From Hydractinia symbiolongicarpus (taxonomy: Eukaryota > Cnidaria > Hydrozoa > Anthoathecata > Hydractiniidae), in the NCBI RefSeq assembly GCF_029227915.1, contig NC_079887.1:4898001-4962000 (forward strand): a stretch of 64,000 nucleotides of DNA, in the 5' to 3' direction. This document shows positions 38,256 through 52,220 of this stretch, in pieces. The notes under the pieces are model-generated. The model saw only the letters and a list, made by a program, of their open reading frames with translations. It searched no databases and was not told the origin of the DNA. Positions within the stretch are counted from its first letter, which is position 1. Each line of letters begins with the position of its first letter. Position numbers and translations under genes: made by a program.

Positions 38256-40725
38256 ATAAGACTTGTAGGTTTTAAAAATGTTTTCATTTTTGATCAGACG
38301 CTGAATAAAAGAAGTTTAATCGCCGGCAAACGAAAACTCGCGATTTCCCGTAAATCCCGAGCTTGGCCGGTATAGTCAAAAGTATACAAAGAAAGTACCC
38401 AGGGAGTAAACTTATTTCCCGAACGATTTTTTAAATTATTTTTTCACCACTAAAACGCATGAGACTTGTAGTTTTCAAAAGTGTTTTCATTTTTGATGAG
38501 ACGCTGAATAAAAAAAGTTTTATCGCCGGCAAAGGAAAACTCGCGATTTCCCGTAAATCCCGGGCTTGGCCCGTATAGTTGAATTTATAAAAAGAAAGTA
38601 CCCAGGGAGTAAACTCATTTCCAAAACGATTTTTTAAAGTATCTTTTCACCACTAAAACGCATAAGACTTGTAGGTTTCAAAAATGTTTTCATTTTTGAT
38701 GGGACGCTGAATAAAAGAAGTTTAATCGCCTGCAAACGAAAACCCGCGATTTCCCGTAAACCCCGGACTCGGCCCGTATAGTCAAAAGTATACAAAGAAA
38801 GTACCCAAGGAGTAAACTCATTTCCCGAACGATTTTTTAAATTATTTTTTCACCAATAAAAGGCATGAGACTTGTAGTTTTCAAAAATGGTTTCATTTTT
38901 GATGAGACGCTTAATAAAAGAGGTTTAATCGCCGGCAAACGAAAACCCGCGATTTCTCGTTAATCCCGAGCTTGGCCCGTATAGTCGAATGTATACAAAG
39001 AAAGTACCCAGGAAGTAAACTCATTTCCCGAACGATTTTTGAAATTTTTTTTTCACCACTAAAACGCATGAGACTTGTAGTTTTCAAAAATGTTTTCATT
39101 TTTGATGACACGCTTAATGAAAGAGGTTTACTCGCCGGCAAACGAAAACCCGCGATTTCCCGTAAATCCCGGGCTTGGCCCGTAGAGTCGAATGTATACA
39201 AAGAAAGTACCCTGTGAGTAAACTCATTTCCAGAACGATTTTTTAAATTATTTTTTCACCACTAAAACGCATAAGACTTGTAGGTTTCAAAAAAATTTTC
39301 ATTTTTGATCAGACGCTGAATAAAAGAAGTTTAATCGCCGGCAAACGATAACTCGCGATTTCCCGTGAATCCCGGGCTTGGCCGGTATAGTTAAAAGTAT
39401 ACAAAGAAAGTACCCAGGGAGTAAACTCATTTCCTGAACGATTTTTTAAATTATTTTTTCACCACTAAAACGCATGAGACTTGTAGTTTTCAAAAATGTT
39501 TTCATTTTTGATGAGACGCTGAATAAAAGAAGTTTAATCGCCGGCAAACGAAAACCCGCCATTTCCCGTAAACCCCGGACTCGGCCCGTATAGTCAAAAG
39601 TATGCAAAGAAAGTACCCAAGGAGTAAAGTCATTTCCCGAACGATTTTTTATATTATTTTTTCACCACTAAAAGGCATGAGACTTGTAGTTTTCAAAAAT
39701 GGTTTTATTTTTGATGAGACTCTTAATAAAAGAGGTTTAATCGCCGGCAAACGAAAACCCGCGATTTCCCGTAAATCCCGGGCTTGGCCCGTAGAGTCGA
39801 ATGTATACAAAGAAAGTACCCTGTGAGTAAACTTTTTTCCAGAACGATTTTTAAATTATTTTTTCACCACTAAAACGCATAAGACTTGTAGGTTTTAAAA
39901 ATGTTTTTATTTTTGATCAGACGCTGAATAAAAGAAGTTTAATCGCCGGCAAACGAAAACTCGCGATTTCCCGTAAATCCCGGGCTTGGCCGGTATAGTC
40001 AAAAGTATACAAAGAAAGTACCCAGGGAGTAAACTCATTTCCTAAACGATTTTTTAAATTATTTTTTCACCACTAAAACGCATGAGACTTGTAGTTTTCA
40101 AAAATGTTTTCATTTTTGATGACACGCTTAATGAAAGAGGTTTAATCGCCGGCAAACGAAAACCCGCGATTTTCCGTAAATCCCGGGCTTGGCCCGTAGA
40201 GTCGAATGTATACAAAGAAAGTACCCTGTGAGTAAACTCATTTCCAGAACGATTTTTTAAATTATTTTTTCACCACTAAAACGCATAAGACTTGTAGGTT
40301 TTAAAAATGTTTTCATTTTTGATCAGACGCTGAATAAAAGAAGTTTAATCGCCGGCAAACGAAAACTCGCGATTTCCCGTAAATCCCGGGCTTGGCCGGT
40401 ATAGTCAAAAGTATACAAAGAAAGTACCCAGGGAGTAAACTTATTTCCCGAACGATTTTTTAAATTATTTTTTCACCACTAAAACGCATGAGACTTGTAG
40501 TTTTCAAAAGTGTTTTCATTTTTGATGAGACGCTGAATAAAAAAAGTTTTATCGCCGGCAAAGGAAAACTCGCGATTTCCCGTAAATCCCGGGCTTGGCC
40601 CGTATAGTTGAATTTATAAAAAGAAAGTACCCAGGGAGTAAACTCATTTCCAAAACGATTTTTTAAAGTATCTTTTCACCACTAAAACGCATAAGACTTG
40701 TAGGTTTCAAAAATGTTTTCATTTT
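36840..40725 (+). repeat. 10-mer HOR pair (2029 bp x 2)
   Basis: Monomers from 36840 recur from 38869 at 2029 bp (10 x 203 minus 1): GTATGCAAAG at 37573 and 39602, ACTTTTTTCC at 37802 and 39831, GGCAAAGG at 38528 and 40557. Both carry the rare run CTGAATAAAAAAAG and a GTTGAATTTATAAAAAG header. The right edge lies near 40.73 kb, where GATCAGACGC replaces the first copy's GATGGGACGC. It overlaps the 14-mer pair, so units of different length were cut from the same monomer series. Confidence 0.84.
37755..37800 (+). other. Mosaic monomer head, likely conversion tract
   Basis: At the equivalent sites (34.92 and 39.79 kb) the monomer reads GTAGAGTCGAATG then ACCCTGTGAG. Here alone it reads GTATAGTGAAAAG then ACCCAGGGAG, while the rare ACTTTTTTCC just after it is the same in all three. 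A short patch has been replaced by another monomer type; gene conversion or a double crossover is inferred. Confidence 0.7.
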
Positions 40726-41029
40726 TGATCAGACGCTGAATAAAAGAAGTTTAATCGCCGGCAAACGAAAACTCGCGATTTCCCATAAATCCCGGGCTTG
40801 GCCGGTATAGTCAAAAGTATACAAAGAAAGTACCCAGGGAGTAAACTCATTTCCGGAACGATTTTTTAAATTATTTTTTCACCACTAAAAGGCATGAGAC
40901 TTGTAGTTTTCAAAAATGGTTTCATTTTTGATGAGACTCTTAATAAAAGAGGTTTAATCGCCGGCAAACGAAAACCCGCGATTTTCCGTAAATCCCGGGC
41001 TTGACCCGTAGAGTCAAAAGTATACAAAG

Positions 41030-42055
41030 AAAGTACCCAGGGAGTAAACTCATTTCCCGAACGATTTTTTATATTATTTTTTCACCACTAAAACGCATGA
41101 GACTTGTAGTTTTCAAAAATGGTTTCATTTTTGATGAGACGCTTAATAAAAGAGGTTTAATCGCCGGCAAACGAAAACCCGCGATTTCTCGTTAATCCCG
41201 AGCTTGGCCCGTATAGTCGAATGTATACAAAGAAAGTACCCAGGAAGTAAACTCATTTCCCGAACGATTTTTGAAATTTTTTTTTCACCACTAAAACGCA
41301 TGAGACTTGTAGTTTTCAAAAATGTTTTCATTTTTGATGACACGCTTAATGAAAGAGGTTTACTCGCCGGCAAACGAAAACCCGCGATTTCCCGTAAATC
41401 CCGGGCTTGGCCCGTAGAGTCGAATGTATACAAAGAAAGTACCCAGGGAGTAAACTCATTTCCTGAACGATTTTTTAAATTATCTTTTCACCACTAAAAC
41501 GCATGAGACTTGTAGTTTTCAAAAATGTTTTCATTTTTGATGAGACGCTGAATAAAAGAAGTTTAATCGCCGGCAAACGAAAACCCGCCATTTCCCGTAA
41601 ACCCCGGACTCGGCCCGTATAGTCAAAAGTATACAAAGAAAGTACCCAGGGAGTAAACTCATTTCCCGAACGATTTTTTATATTATTTTTTCACCACTAA
41701 AACGCATGAGACTTGTAGTTTTCAAAAATGGTTTCATTTTTGATGAGACGCTTAATAAAAGAGGTTTAATCGCCGGCAAACGAAAACCCGCGATTTCTCG
41801 TTAATCCCGAGCTTGGCCCGTATAGTCGAATGTATACAAAGAAAGTACCCAGGAAGTAAACTCATTTCCCGAACGATTTTTGAAATTTTTTTTTCACCAC
41901 TAAAACGCATGAGACTTGTAGTTTTCAAAAATGTTTTCATTTTTGATGACACGCTTAATGAAAGAGGTTTACTCGCCGGCAAACGAAAACCCGCGATTTC
42001 CCGTAAATCCCGGGCTTGGCCCGTAGAGTCGAATGTATACAAAGAAAGTACCCTG
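41030..42055 (+). repeat. 3-mer duplication (609-bp offset)
   Basis: The run TATATTATT, GAGACGCTTAATAAAAG, TTTCTCGTTAATCCC, CGATTTTTGAAATTT, GTTTACTCGCC at 41.04-41.44 kb recurs 609 bp later. One linking monomer with CCTGAACG and CGCCATTTCCC lies between them. Confidence 0.8.
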
Positions 42056-43480
42056 TGAGTAAACTCATTTCCAGAACGATTTTTTAAATTATTTTTTCAC
42101 CACTAAAACGCATAAGACTTGTAGGTTTCAAAAAAATTTTCATTTTTGATCAGACGCTGAATAAAAGAAGTTTAATCGCCGGCAAACGAAAACTCGCGAT
42201 TTCCCGTGAATCCCGGGCTTGGCCAGTATAGTCAAAAGTATACAAAGAAAGTACCCAGGGAGTAAACTCATTTCCTGAACGATTTTTTAAATTATTTTTT
42301 CACCACTAAAACGCATGAGACTTGTAGTTTTCAAAAATGTTTTCATTTTTGATGTGACGCTGAATAAAAGAAGTTTAATCGCCGGCAAACGAAAACCCGC
42401 CATTTCCCGTAAACCCCGGACTCGGCCCGTATAGTCAAAAGTATACAAAGAAAGTACCCAAGGCGTAAACTCATTTCCCGAACGATTTTTTATATTATTT
42501 TCTCACCACTAAAAGGCATGAGACTTGTAGTTTTCAAAAATGGTTTTATTTTTGATGAGACTCTTAGTAAAAGAGGTTTAATCGCCGGCAAACGAAAACC
42601 CGCGATTTCCCGTAAATCCCGGGCTTGACCCGTAGAGTCAAAAGTATACAAAGAAAGTACCCAGGGAGTAAACTCATTTCCCGAACGATTTTTTATATTA
42701 TTTTTTCACCACTAAAACGCATGAGACTTGTAGTTTTCAAAAATGTTTTCATTTTTGATGACACGCTTAATGAAAGAGGTTTACTCGCCGGCAAACGAAA
42801 ACCCGCGATTTCCCGTAAATCCAGGGCTTGGCCCGTAGAGTCGAATGTATACAAAGAAAGTACCCTGTGAGTAAACTCATTTCCAGAACGATTTTTTAAA
42901 TTATTTTTTCACCACTAAAACGCATAAGACTTGTAGGTTTCAAAAAAATTTTCATTTTTGATCAGACGCTGAATAAAAGAAGTTTAATCGCCGGCAAACG
43001 AAAACTCGCGATTTCCCGTGAATCCCGGGCTTGGCCGGTATAGTCAAAAGTATACAAAGAAAGTACCCAGGGATTAAACTCATTTCCTGAACGATTTTTT
43101 AAATTATTTTTTCACCACTAAAACGCATGAGACTTGTAGTTTTCAAAAATGTTTTCATTTTTGATGAGACGCTGAATAAAAGAAGTTTAATCGCCGGCAA
43201 ACGAAAACCCGCCATTTCCCGTAAACCCCGGACTGGGCAAGTATAGTCAAAAGTATACAAAGAAAGTACCCAAGGAGTAAACTCATTTCCCGAACGATTT
43301 TTTATATTATTTTTTCACCACTAAAAGGCATGAGACTTGTAGTTTTCAAAAATGGTTTTATTTTTGATGAGACTCTTAATAAAAGAGGTTTAATCGCCGG
43401 CAAACGAAAACCCGCGATTTCCCGTAAATCCCGGGCTTGGCCCGTAGAGTCGAATGTATACAAAGAAAGTACCCTGTGAG
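41900..43480 (+). repeat. 4-mer HOR pair (812 bp)
   Basis: GTAGGTTTC with seven or more A residues and GATCAG recurs at 42121 and 42933, followed each time by a GTGAATCCC tail, a CGCCATTTCCC tail with an AAGGAG or AAGGCG variant, and a TGGTTTTATTTTTG monomer with GAGACTCTT. The same arrangement recurs at 62.1-63.6 kb. Confidence 0.8.
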
Positions 43481-45600
43481 TAAACTCATTTCCAGAACGA
43501 TTTTTAAATTATTTTTTCACCACTAAAACGCATAAGACTTGTAGGTTTCAAAAATGTTTTCATTTTTGATCAGACGCTGAATAAAAGAAGTTTAATCGCC
43601 GGCAAAGGAAAACTCGCGATTTCCCGTAAATCCCGGGCTTGGCCCGTATAGTTGAATTTATAAAAAGAAAGTACCCAGGGAGTAAACTCATTTCCAAAAC
43701 GATTTTTTAAAGTATCTTTTCACCACTAAAACGCATAAGACTTGTAGGTTTCAAAAATGTTTTCATTTTTGATCAGACGCTGAATAAAAGAAGTTTAATC
43801 GCCGTCAAACGAAAACTCGCGATTTCCCGTAAATCCCGGGCTTGGCCGGTATAGTCAAAAGTATACAAAGAAAGTACCCAGGGAGTAAACTCATTTCCTG
43901 AACGATTTTTTAAATTATTTTTTCACCACTAAAACGCATGAGCCTTGTAGTTTTCAAAAACGTTTTCATTTTTGATGACACGCTTAATGAAAGAGGTTTA
44001 ATCGCCGGCAAACGAAAACCCGCGATTTCCCGTAAATCCCGGGCTTGGCCCGTAGAGTCGAATGTATACAAAGAAAGTACCCTGTGAGTAAACTCATTTC
44101 CAGAACGATTTTTTAAATTATTTTTTCACCATTAAAACGCATAAGACTTGTAGGTTTCAAAAATGTTTTCATTTTTGATCAGACGCTGAATAAAAGAAGT
44201 TTAATCGCCGGCAAACGAAAACTCGCGATTTCCCGTAAATCCCGGGCTTGGCCGGTATAGTCAAAAGTATACAAAGAAAGTACCCAGGGAGTAAACTTAT
44301 TTCCCGAACGATTTTTTAAATTATTTTTTCACCACTAAAACGCATGAGACTTGTAGTTTTCAAAAGTGTTTTCATTTTTGATGAGATGCTGAATAAAAGA
44401 GGTTTAATCGCCGGCAAACGAAAACCCGCGATTTCCCGTAAATCCCGGGCTTGGCCCGTAGAGTCGAATGTATACAAAGAAAGTACCCTGTGAGTAAACT
44501 CATTTCCAGAACGATTTTTAAATTATTTTTTCACCACTAAAACGCATAAGACTTGTAGGTTTCAAAAATGTTTTTATTTTTGATCAGACGCTGAATAAAA
44601 GAAGTTTAATCGCCGGCAAACGAAAACTCGCGATTTCCCGTAAATCCCAGGCTTGGCCGGTATAGTCAAAAGTATACAAAGAAAGTACCCAGGGAGTAAA
44701 CTTATTTCCCGAACGATTTTTTAAATTATTTTTTCACCACTAAAACGCATGAGACTTGTAGTTTTCAAAAGTGTTTTCATTTTTGATGAGACGCTGAATA
44801 AAAAAAGTTTTATCGCCGGCAAAGGAAAACTCGCGATTTCCCGTAAATCCCGGGCTTGGCCCGTATAGTTGAATTTATAAAAAGAAAGTACCCAGGGAGT
44901 AAACTCATTTCCAAAACGATTTTTTAAAGTATCTTTTCACCACTAAAACGCATAAGACTTGTAGGTTTCAAAAATGTTTTCATTTTTGATCAGACGCTGA
45001 ATAAAAGAAGTTTAATCGCCGGCAAACGAAAACTCGCGATTTCCCGTAAATCCCGGGCTTGGCCGGTATAGTCAAAAGTATACAAAGAAAGTACCCAGGG
45101 AGTAAACTCATTTCCTGAACGATTTTTTAAATTATTTTTTCACCACTAAAACGCATGAGCCTTGTAGTTTTCAAAAACGTTTTCATTTTTGATGACACGC
45201 TTAATGAAAGAGGTTTAATCGCCGGCAAACGAAAACCCGCGATTTCCCGTAAATCCCGGGCTTGGCCCGTAGAGTCGAATGTATACAAAGAAAGTACCCT
45301 GTGAGTAAACTCATTTCCAGAACGATTTTTTAAATTATTTTTTTACCATTAAAACGCATAAGACTTGTAGGTTTCAAAAATGTTTTCATTTTTGATCAGA
45401 CGCTGAATAAAAGAAGTTTAATCGCCGGCAAACGAAAACTCGCGATTTCCCGTAAATCCCGGGCTTGGCCGGTATAGTCAAAAGTATACAAAGAAAGTAC
45501 CCAGGGAGTAAACTTATTTCCCGAACGATTTTTTAAATTATTTTTTCACCACTAAAACGCATGAGACTTGTAGTTTTCAAAAGTGTTTTCATTTTTGATG
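43385..45600 (+). repeat. 5-/6-mer HOR pair (offset 1014-1217 bp)
   Basis: From 43385 and from 44399 the same series begins (GTAGAGTCG header, short CGATTTTTAAATT tract). The second copy then gains one monomer, after which equivalents are 1217 bp apart: GGCAAAGG at 43601 and 44818, and AGCCTTGTAG at 43941 and 45158. Both contain an AAAACGTTTTC variant and a CCATTAAAACG variant. Confidence 0.78.
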
Positions 45601-48600
45601 AGACGCTGAATAAAAGAAGTTTAATCGCCGGCAAACGAAAACCCGCGATTTCCCGTAAATCCCGGGCTTGACCCGTAGAGTCAAAAGTATACAAAGAAAG
45701 TACCCAGGGAGTAAACTCATTTCCCGAACGATTTTTTATATTATTTTTTCACCACTAAAACGCATGAGACTTGTAGTTTTCAAAAATGGTTTCATTTTTG
45801 ATGAGACGCTTAATAAAAGAGGTTTAATCGCCGGCAAACGAAAACCCGCGATTTCCCGTTAATCCCGAGCTTGGCCCGTATAGTCGAATGTATACAAAGA
45901 AAGTACCCAGGAAGTAAACTCATTTCCCGAACGATTTTTTAAATTTTTTTTTCACCACTAAAACGCATGAGACTTGTAGTTTTCAAAAATGTTTTCATTT
46001 TTGATGACACGCTTAATGAAAGAGGTTTACTCGCCGGCAAACGAAAACCCGCGATTTCCCGTAAATCCCGGGCTTGGCCCGTAGAATCGAATGTATACAA
46101 AGAAAGTACCCTGTGAGTAAACTCATTTCCAGAACGATTTTTTAAATTATTTTTTCACCACTAAAACGCATAAGACTTGTAGGTTTCAAAAAAAATTTCA
46201 TTTTTGATCAGACGCTGAATAAAAGAAGTTTAATCGCCGGCAAACAAAAACTCGCGATTTCCCGTGAATCCCGGGCTTGGCCGGTATAGTCAAAAGTATA
46301 CAAAGAAAGTACCCAGGGAGTAAACTCATTTCCTGAACGATTTTTTAAATTATTTTTTCACCACTAAAACGCATGAGACTTGTAGTTTTCAAAAATGTTT
46401 TCATTTTTGATGAGACGCTGAATAAAAGAAGTTTAATCGCCGGCAAACGAAAACCCGCCATTTCCCGTAAACCCCGGACTCGGCCCGTATAGTCAAAAGT
46501 ATACAAAGAAAGTACCCAAGGAGTAAACTCATTTCCCGAACGATTTTTTAAATTATTTTTTTACCATTAAAACGCATAAGACTTGTAGGTTTCAAAAATG
46601 TTTTCATTTTTGATCAGACGCTGAATAAAAGAAGTTTAATCGCCGGCAAACGAAAACTCGCGATTTCCCGTAAATCCCGGGCTTGGCCGGTATAGTCAAA
46701 AGTATACAAAGAAAGTACCCAGGGAGTAAACTTATTTCCCGAACGATTTTTTAAATTATTTTTTCACCACTAAAACGCATGAGACTTGTAGTTTTCAAAA
46801 GTGTTTTCATTTTTGATGAGACGCTGAATAAAAGAAGTTTAATCGCCGGCAAACGAAAACCCGCGATTTCCCGTAAATCCCGGGCTTGACCCGTAGAGTC
46901 AAAAGTATACAAAGAAAGTACCCAGGGAGTAAACTCATTTCCCGAACGATTTTTTATATTATTTTTTCACCACTAAAACGCATGAGACTTGTAGTTTTCA
47001 AAAATGTTTTCATTTTTGATGAGACGCTTAATAAAAGAGGTTTAATCGCCGGCAAACGAAAACCCGCGATTTCCCGTTAATCCCGAGCTTGGCCCGTATA
47101 GTCGAATGTATACAAAGAAAGTACCCAGGAAGTAAACTCATTTCCCGAACGATTTTTTAAATTTTTTTTTCACCACTAAAACGCATGAGACTTGTAGTTT
47201 TCAAAAATGTTTTCATTTTTGATGACACGCTTAATGAAAGAGGTTTACTCGCCGGCAAACGAAAACCCGCGATTTCCCGTAAATCCCGGGCTTGACCCGT
47301 AGAGTCAAAAGTATACAAAGAAAGTACCCAGGGAGTAAACTCATTTCCCGAACGATTTTTTATATTATTTTTTCACCACTAAAACGCATGAGACTTGTAG
47401 TTTTCAAAAATGGTTTCATTTTTGATGAGACGCTTAATAAAAGAGGTTTAATCGCCGGCAAACGAAAACCCGCGATTTCCCGTTAATCCCGAGCTTGGCC
47501 CGTATAGTCGAATGTATACAAAGAAAGTACCCAGGAAGTAAACTCATTTCCCGAACGATTTTTTAAATTTTTTTTTCACCACTAAAACGCATGAGACTTG
47601 TAGTTTTCAAAAATGTTTTCATTTTTGATGACACGCTTAATGAAAGAGGTTTACTCGCCGGCAAACGAAAACCCGCGATTTCCCGTAAATCCCGGGCTTG
47701 GCCCGTAGAATCGAATGTATACAAAGAAAGTACCCTGTGAGTAAACTCATTTCCAGAACGATTTTTTAAATTATTTTTTCACCACTAAAACGCATAAGAC
47801 TTGTAGGTTTCAAAAAAAATTTCATTTTTGATCAGACGCTGAATAAAAGAAGTTTAATCGCCGGCAAACAAAAACTCGCGATTTCCCGTGAATCCCGGGC
47901 TTGGCCGGTATAGTCAAAAGTATACAAAGAAAGTACCCAGGGAGTAAACTCATTTCCTGAACGATTTTTTAAATTATTTTTTCACCACTAAAACGCATGA
48001 GACTTGTAGTTTTCAAAAATGTTTTCATTTTTGATGAGACGCTGAATAAAAGAAGTTTAATCGCCGGCAAACGAAAACCCGCCATTTCCCGTAAACCCCG
48101 GACTCGGCCCGTATAGTCAAAAGTATACAAAGAAAGTACCCAAGGAGTAAACTCATTTCCCGAACGATTTTTTAAATTATTTTTTTACCATTAAAACGCA
48201 TAAGACTTGTAGGTTTCAAAAATGTTTTCATTTTTGATCAGACGCTGAATAAAAGAAGTTTAATCGCCGGCAAACGAAAACTCGCGATTTCCCGTAAATC
48301 CCGGGCTTGGCCGGTATAGTCAAAAGTATACAAAGAAAGTACCCAGGGAGTAAACTTATTTCCCGAACGATTTTTTAAATTATTTTTTCACCACTAAAAC
48401 GCATGAGACTTGTAGTTTTCAAAAGTGTTTTCATTTTTGATGAGACGCTGAATAAAAGAAGTTTAATCGCCGGCAAACGAAAACCCGCGATTTCCCGTAA
48501 ATCCCGGGCTTGACCCGTAGAGTCAAAAGTATACAAAGAAAGTACCCAGGGAGTAAACTCATTTCCCGAACGATTTTTTATATTATTTTTTCACCACTAA

Positions 48601-51600
48601 AACGCATGAGACTTGTAGTTTTCAAAAATGGTTTCATTTTTGATGAGACGCTTAATAAAAGAGGTTTAATCGCCGGCAAACGAAAACCCGCGATTTCCCG
48701 TTAATCCCGAGCTTGGCCCGTATAGTCGAATGTATACAAAGAAAGTACCCAGGAAGTAAACTCATTTCCCGAACGATTTTTTAAATTTTTTTTTCACCAC
48801 TAAAACGCATGAGACTTGTAGTTTTCAAAAATGTTTTCATTTTTGATGACACGCTTAATGAAAGAGGTTTACTCGCCGGCAAACGAAAACCCGCGATTTC
48901 CCGTAAATCCCGGGCTTGGCCCGTAGAATCGAATGTATACAAAGAAAGTACCCTGTGAGTAAACTCATTTCCAGAACGATTTTTTAAATTATTTTTTCAC
49001 CACTAAAACGCATAAGACTTGTAGGTTTCAAAAAAAATTTCATTTTTGATCAGACGCTGAATAAAAGAAGTTTAATCGCCGGCAAACAAAAACTCGCGAT
49101 TTCCCGTGAATCCCGGGCTTGGCCGGTATAGTCAAAAGTATACAAAGAAAGTACCCAGGGAGTAAACTCATTTCCTGAACGATTTTTTAAATTATTTTTT
49201 CACCACTAAAACGCATGAGACTTGTAGTTTTCAAAAATGTTTTCATTTTTGATGAGACGCTGAATAAAAGAAGTTTAATCGCCGGCAAACGAAAACCCGC
49301 CATTTCCCGTAAACCCCGGACTCGGCCCGTATAGTCAAAAGTATACAAAGAAAGTACCCAAGGAGTAAACTCATTTCCCGAACGATTTTTTAAATTATTT
49401 TTTTACCATTAAAACGCATAAGACTTGTAGGTTTCAAAAATGTTTTCATTTTTGATCAGACGCTGAATAAAAGAAGTTTAATCGCCGGCAAACGAAAACT
49501 CGCGATTTCCCGTAAATCCCGGGCTTGGCCGGTATAGTCAAAAGTATACAAAGAAAGTACCCAGGGAGTAAACTTATTTCCCGAACGATTTTTTAAATTA
49601 TTTTTTCACCACTAAAACGCATGAGACTTGTAGTTTTCAAAAGTGTTTTCATTTTTGATGAGACGCTGAATAAAAGAAGTTTAATCGCCGGCAAACGAAA
49701 ACCCGCGATTTCCCGTAAATCCCGGGCTTGACCCGTAGAGTCAAAAGTATACAAAGAAAGTACCCAGGGAGTAAACTCATTTCCCGAACGATTTTTTATA
49801 TTATTTTTTCACCACTAAAACGCATGAGACTTGTAGTTTTCAAAAATGTTTTCATTTTTGATGAGACGCTTAATAAAAGAGGTTTAATCGCCGGCAAACG
49901 AAAACCCGCGATTTCCCGTTAATCCCGAGCTTGGCCCGTATAGTCGAATGTATACAAAGAAAGTACCCAGGAAGTAAACTCATTTCCCGAACGATTTTTT
50001 AAATTTTTTTTTCACCACTAAAACGCATGAGACTTGTAGTTTTCAAAAATGTTTTCATTTTTGATGACACGCTTAATGAAAGAGGTTTACTCGCCGGCAA
50101 ACGAAAACCCGCGATTTCCCGTAAATCCCGGGCTTGACCCGTAGAGTCAAAAGTATACAAAGAAAGTACCCAGGGAGTAAACTCATTTCCCGAACGATTT
50201 TTTATATTATTTTTTCACCACTAAAACGCATGAGACTTGTAGTTTTCAAAAATGGTTTCATTTTTGATGAGACGCTTAATAAAAGAGGTTTAATCGCCGG
50301 CAAACGAAAACCCGCGATTTCCCGTTAATCCCGAGCTTGGCCCGTATAGTCGAATGTATACAAAGAAAGTACCCAGGAAGTAAACTCATTTCCCGAACGA
50401 TTTTTTAAATTTTTTTTTCACCACTAAAACGCATGAGACTTGTAGTTTTCAAAAATGTTTTCATTTTTGATGACACGCTTAATGAAAGAGGTTTACTCGC
50501 CGGCAAACGAAAACCCGCGATTTCCCGTAAATCCCGGGCTTGGCCCGTAGAATCGAATGTATACAAAGAAAGTACCCTGTGAGTAAACTCATTTCCAGAA
50601 CGATTTTTTAAATTATTTTTTCACCACTAAAACGCATAAGACTTGTAGGTTTCAAAAAAAATTTCATTTTTGATCAGACGCTGAATAAAAGAAGTTTAAT
50701 CGCCGGCAAACAAAAACTCGCGATTTCCCGTGAATCCCGGGCTTGGCCGGTATAGTCAAAAGTATACAAAGAAAGTACCCAGGGAGTAAACTCATTTCCT
50801 GAACGATTTTTTAAATTATTTTTTCACCACTAAAACGCATGAGACTTGTAGTTTTCAAAAATGTTTTCATTTTTGATGAGACGCTGAATAAAAGAAGTTT
50901 AATCGCCGGCAAACGAAAACCCGCCATTTCCCGTAAACCCCGGACTCGGCCCGTATAGTCAAAAGTATACAAAGAAAGTACCCAAGGAGTAAACTCATTT
51001 CCCGAACGATTTTTTAAATTATTTTTTTACCATTAAAACGCATAAGACTTGTAGGTTTCAAAAATGTTTTCATTTTTGATCAGACGCTGAATAAAAGAAG
51101 TTTAATCGCCGGCAAACGAAAACTCGCGATTTCCCGTAAATCCCGGGCTTGGCCGGTATAGTCAAAAGTATACAAAGAAAGTACCCAGGGAGTAAACTTA
51201 TTTCCCGAACGATTTTTTAAATTATTTTTTCACCACTAAAACGCATGAGACTTGTAGTTTTCAAAAGTGTTTTCATTTTTGATGAGACGCTGAATAAAAG
51301 AAGTTTAATCGCCGGCAAACGAAAACCCGCGATTTCCCGTAAATCCCGGGCTTGACCCGTAGAGTCAAAAGTATACAAAGAAAGTACCCAGGGAGTAAAC
51401 TCATTTCCCGAACGATTTTTTATATTATTTTTTCACCACTAAAACGCATGAGACTTGTAGTTTTCAAAAATGGTTTCATTTTTGATGAGACGCTTAATAA
51501 AAGAGGTTTAATCGCCGGCAAACGAAAACCCGCGATTTCCCGTTAATCCCGAGCTTGGCCCGTATAGTCGAATGTATACAAAGAAAGTACCCAGGAAGTA

Positions 51601-52220
51601 AACTTATTTCCCGAACGATTTTTAAAATTTTTTTTTCACCACTAAAACGCATGAGACTTGTAGTTTTCAAAAATGTTTTCATTTTTGATGACACGCTTAA
51701 TGAAAGAGGTTTACTCGCCGGCAAACGAAAACCCGCGATTTCCCGTAAATCCCGGGCTTGGCCCGTAGAATCGAATGTATACAAAGAAAGTACCCTGTGA
51801 GTAAACTCATTTCCAGAACGATTTTTTAAATTATTTTTTCACCACTAAAACGCATAAGACTTGTAGGTTTCAAAAAAAATTTCATTTTTGATCAGACGCT
51901 GAATAAAAGAAGTTTAATCGCCGGCAAACAAAAACTCGCGATTTCCCGTGAATCCCGGGCTTGGCCGGTATAGTCAAAAGTATACAAAGAAAGTACCCAG
52001 GGAGTAAACTCATTTCCTGAACGATTTTTTAAATTATTTTTTCACCACTAAAACGCATGAGACTTGTAGTTTTCAAAAATGTTTTCATTTTTGATGAGAC
52101 GCTGAATAAAAGAAGTTTAATCGCCGGCAAACGAAAACCCGCCATTTCCCGTAAACCCCGGACTCGGCCCGTATAGTCAAAAGTATACAAAGAAAGTACC
52201 CAAGGAGTAAACTCATTTCC
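45330..52220 (+). repeat. 14-mer HOR (2842 bp), ~2.4 copies
   Basis: TTTTACCATT recurs at 45341, 48183 and 51025, exactly 2842 bp (14 x 203) apart, and the monomers between agree almost completely. The unit has inner structure 6 + 2 + 6: a six-monomer block, a two-monomer piece and the six-monomer block again, so GCTTGACCCGTAGAG headers fall 1218, 406, 1218, 1218, 406 and 1218 bp apart (45668, 46886, 47292, 48510, 49728, 50134, 51352). The 2-mer at 46886 and 49728 has TGTTTTC where the others have TGGTTTC. GTAGAATCG is a private header marker. The third copy stops near 52.22 kb. Confidence 0.92.

Noticed and set aside
41204-41497. Longest open frame (97 codons, plus strand) and dozens of similar 60-97-codon frames on both strands
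   Set aside because: All are translations of the satellite. Plus- and minus-strand frames overlap over the same monomers, they recur only where monomer order recurs, and 203 bp is not a multiple of three so frames shift each unit. No domain, start context or codon pattern suggests a protein.
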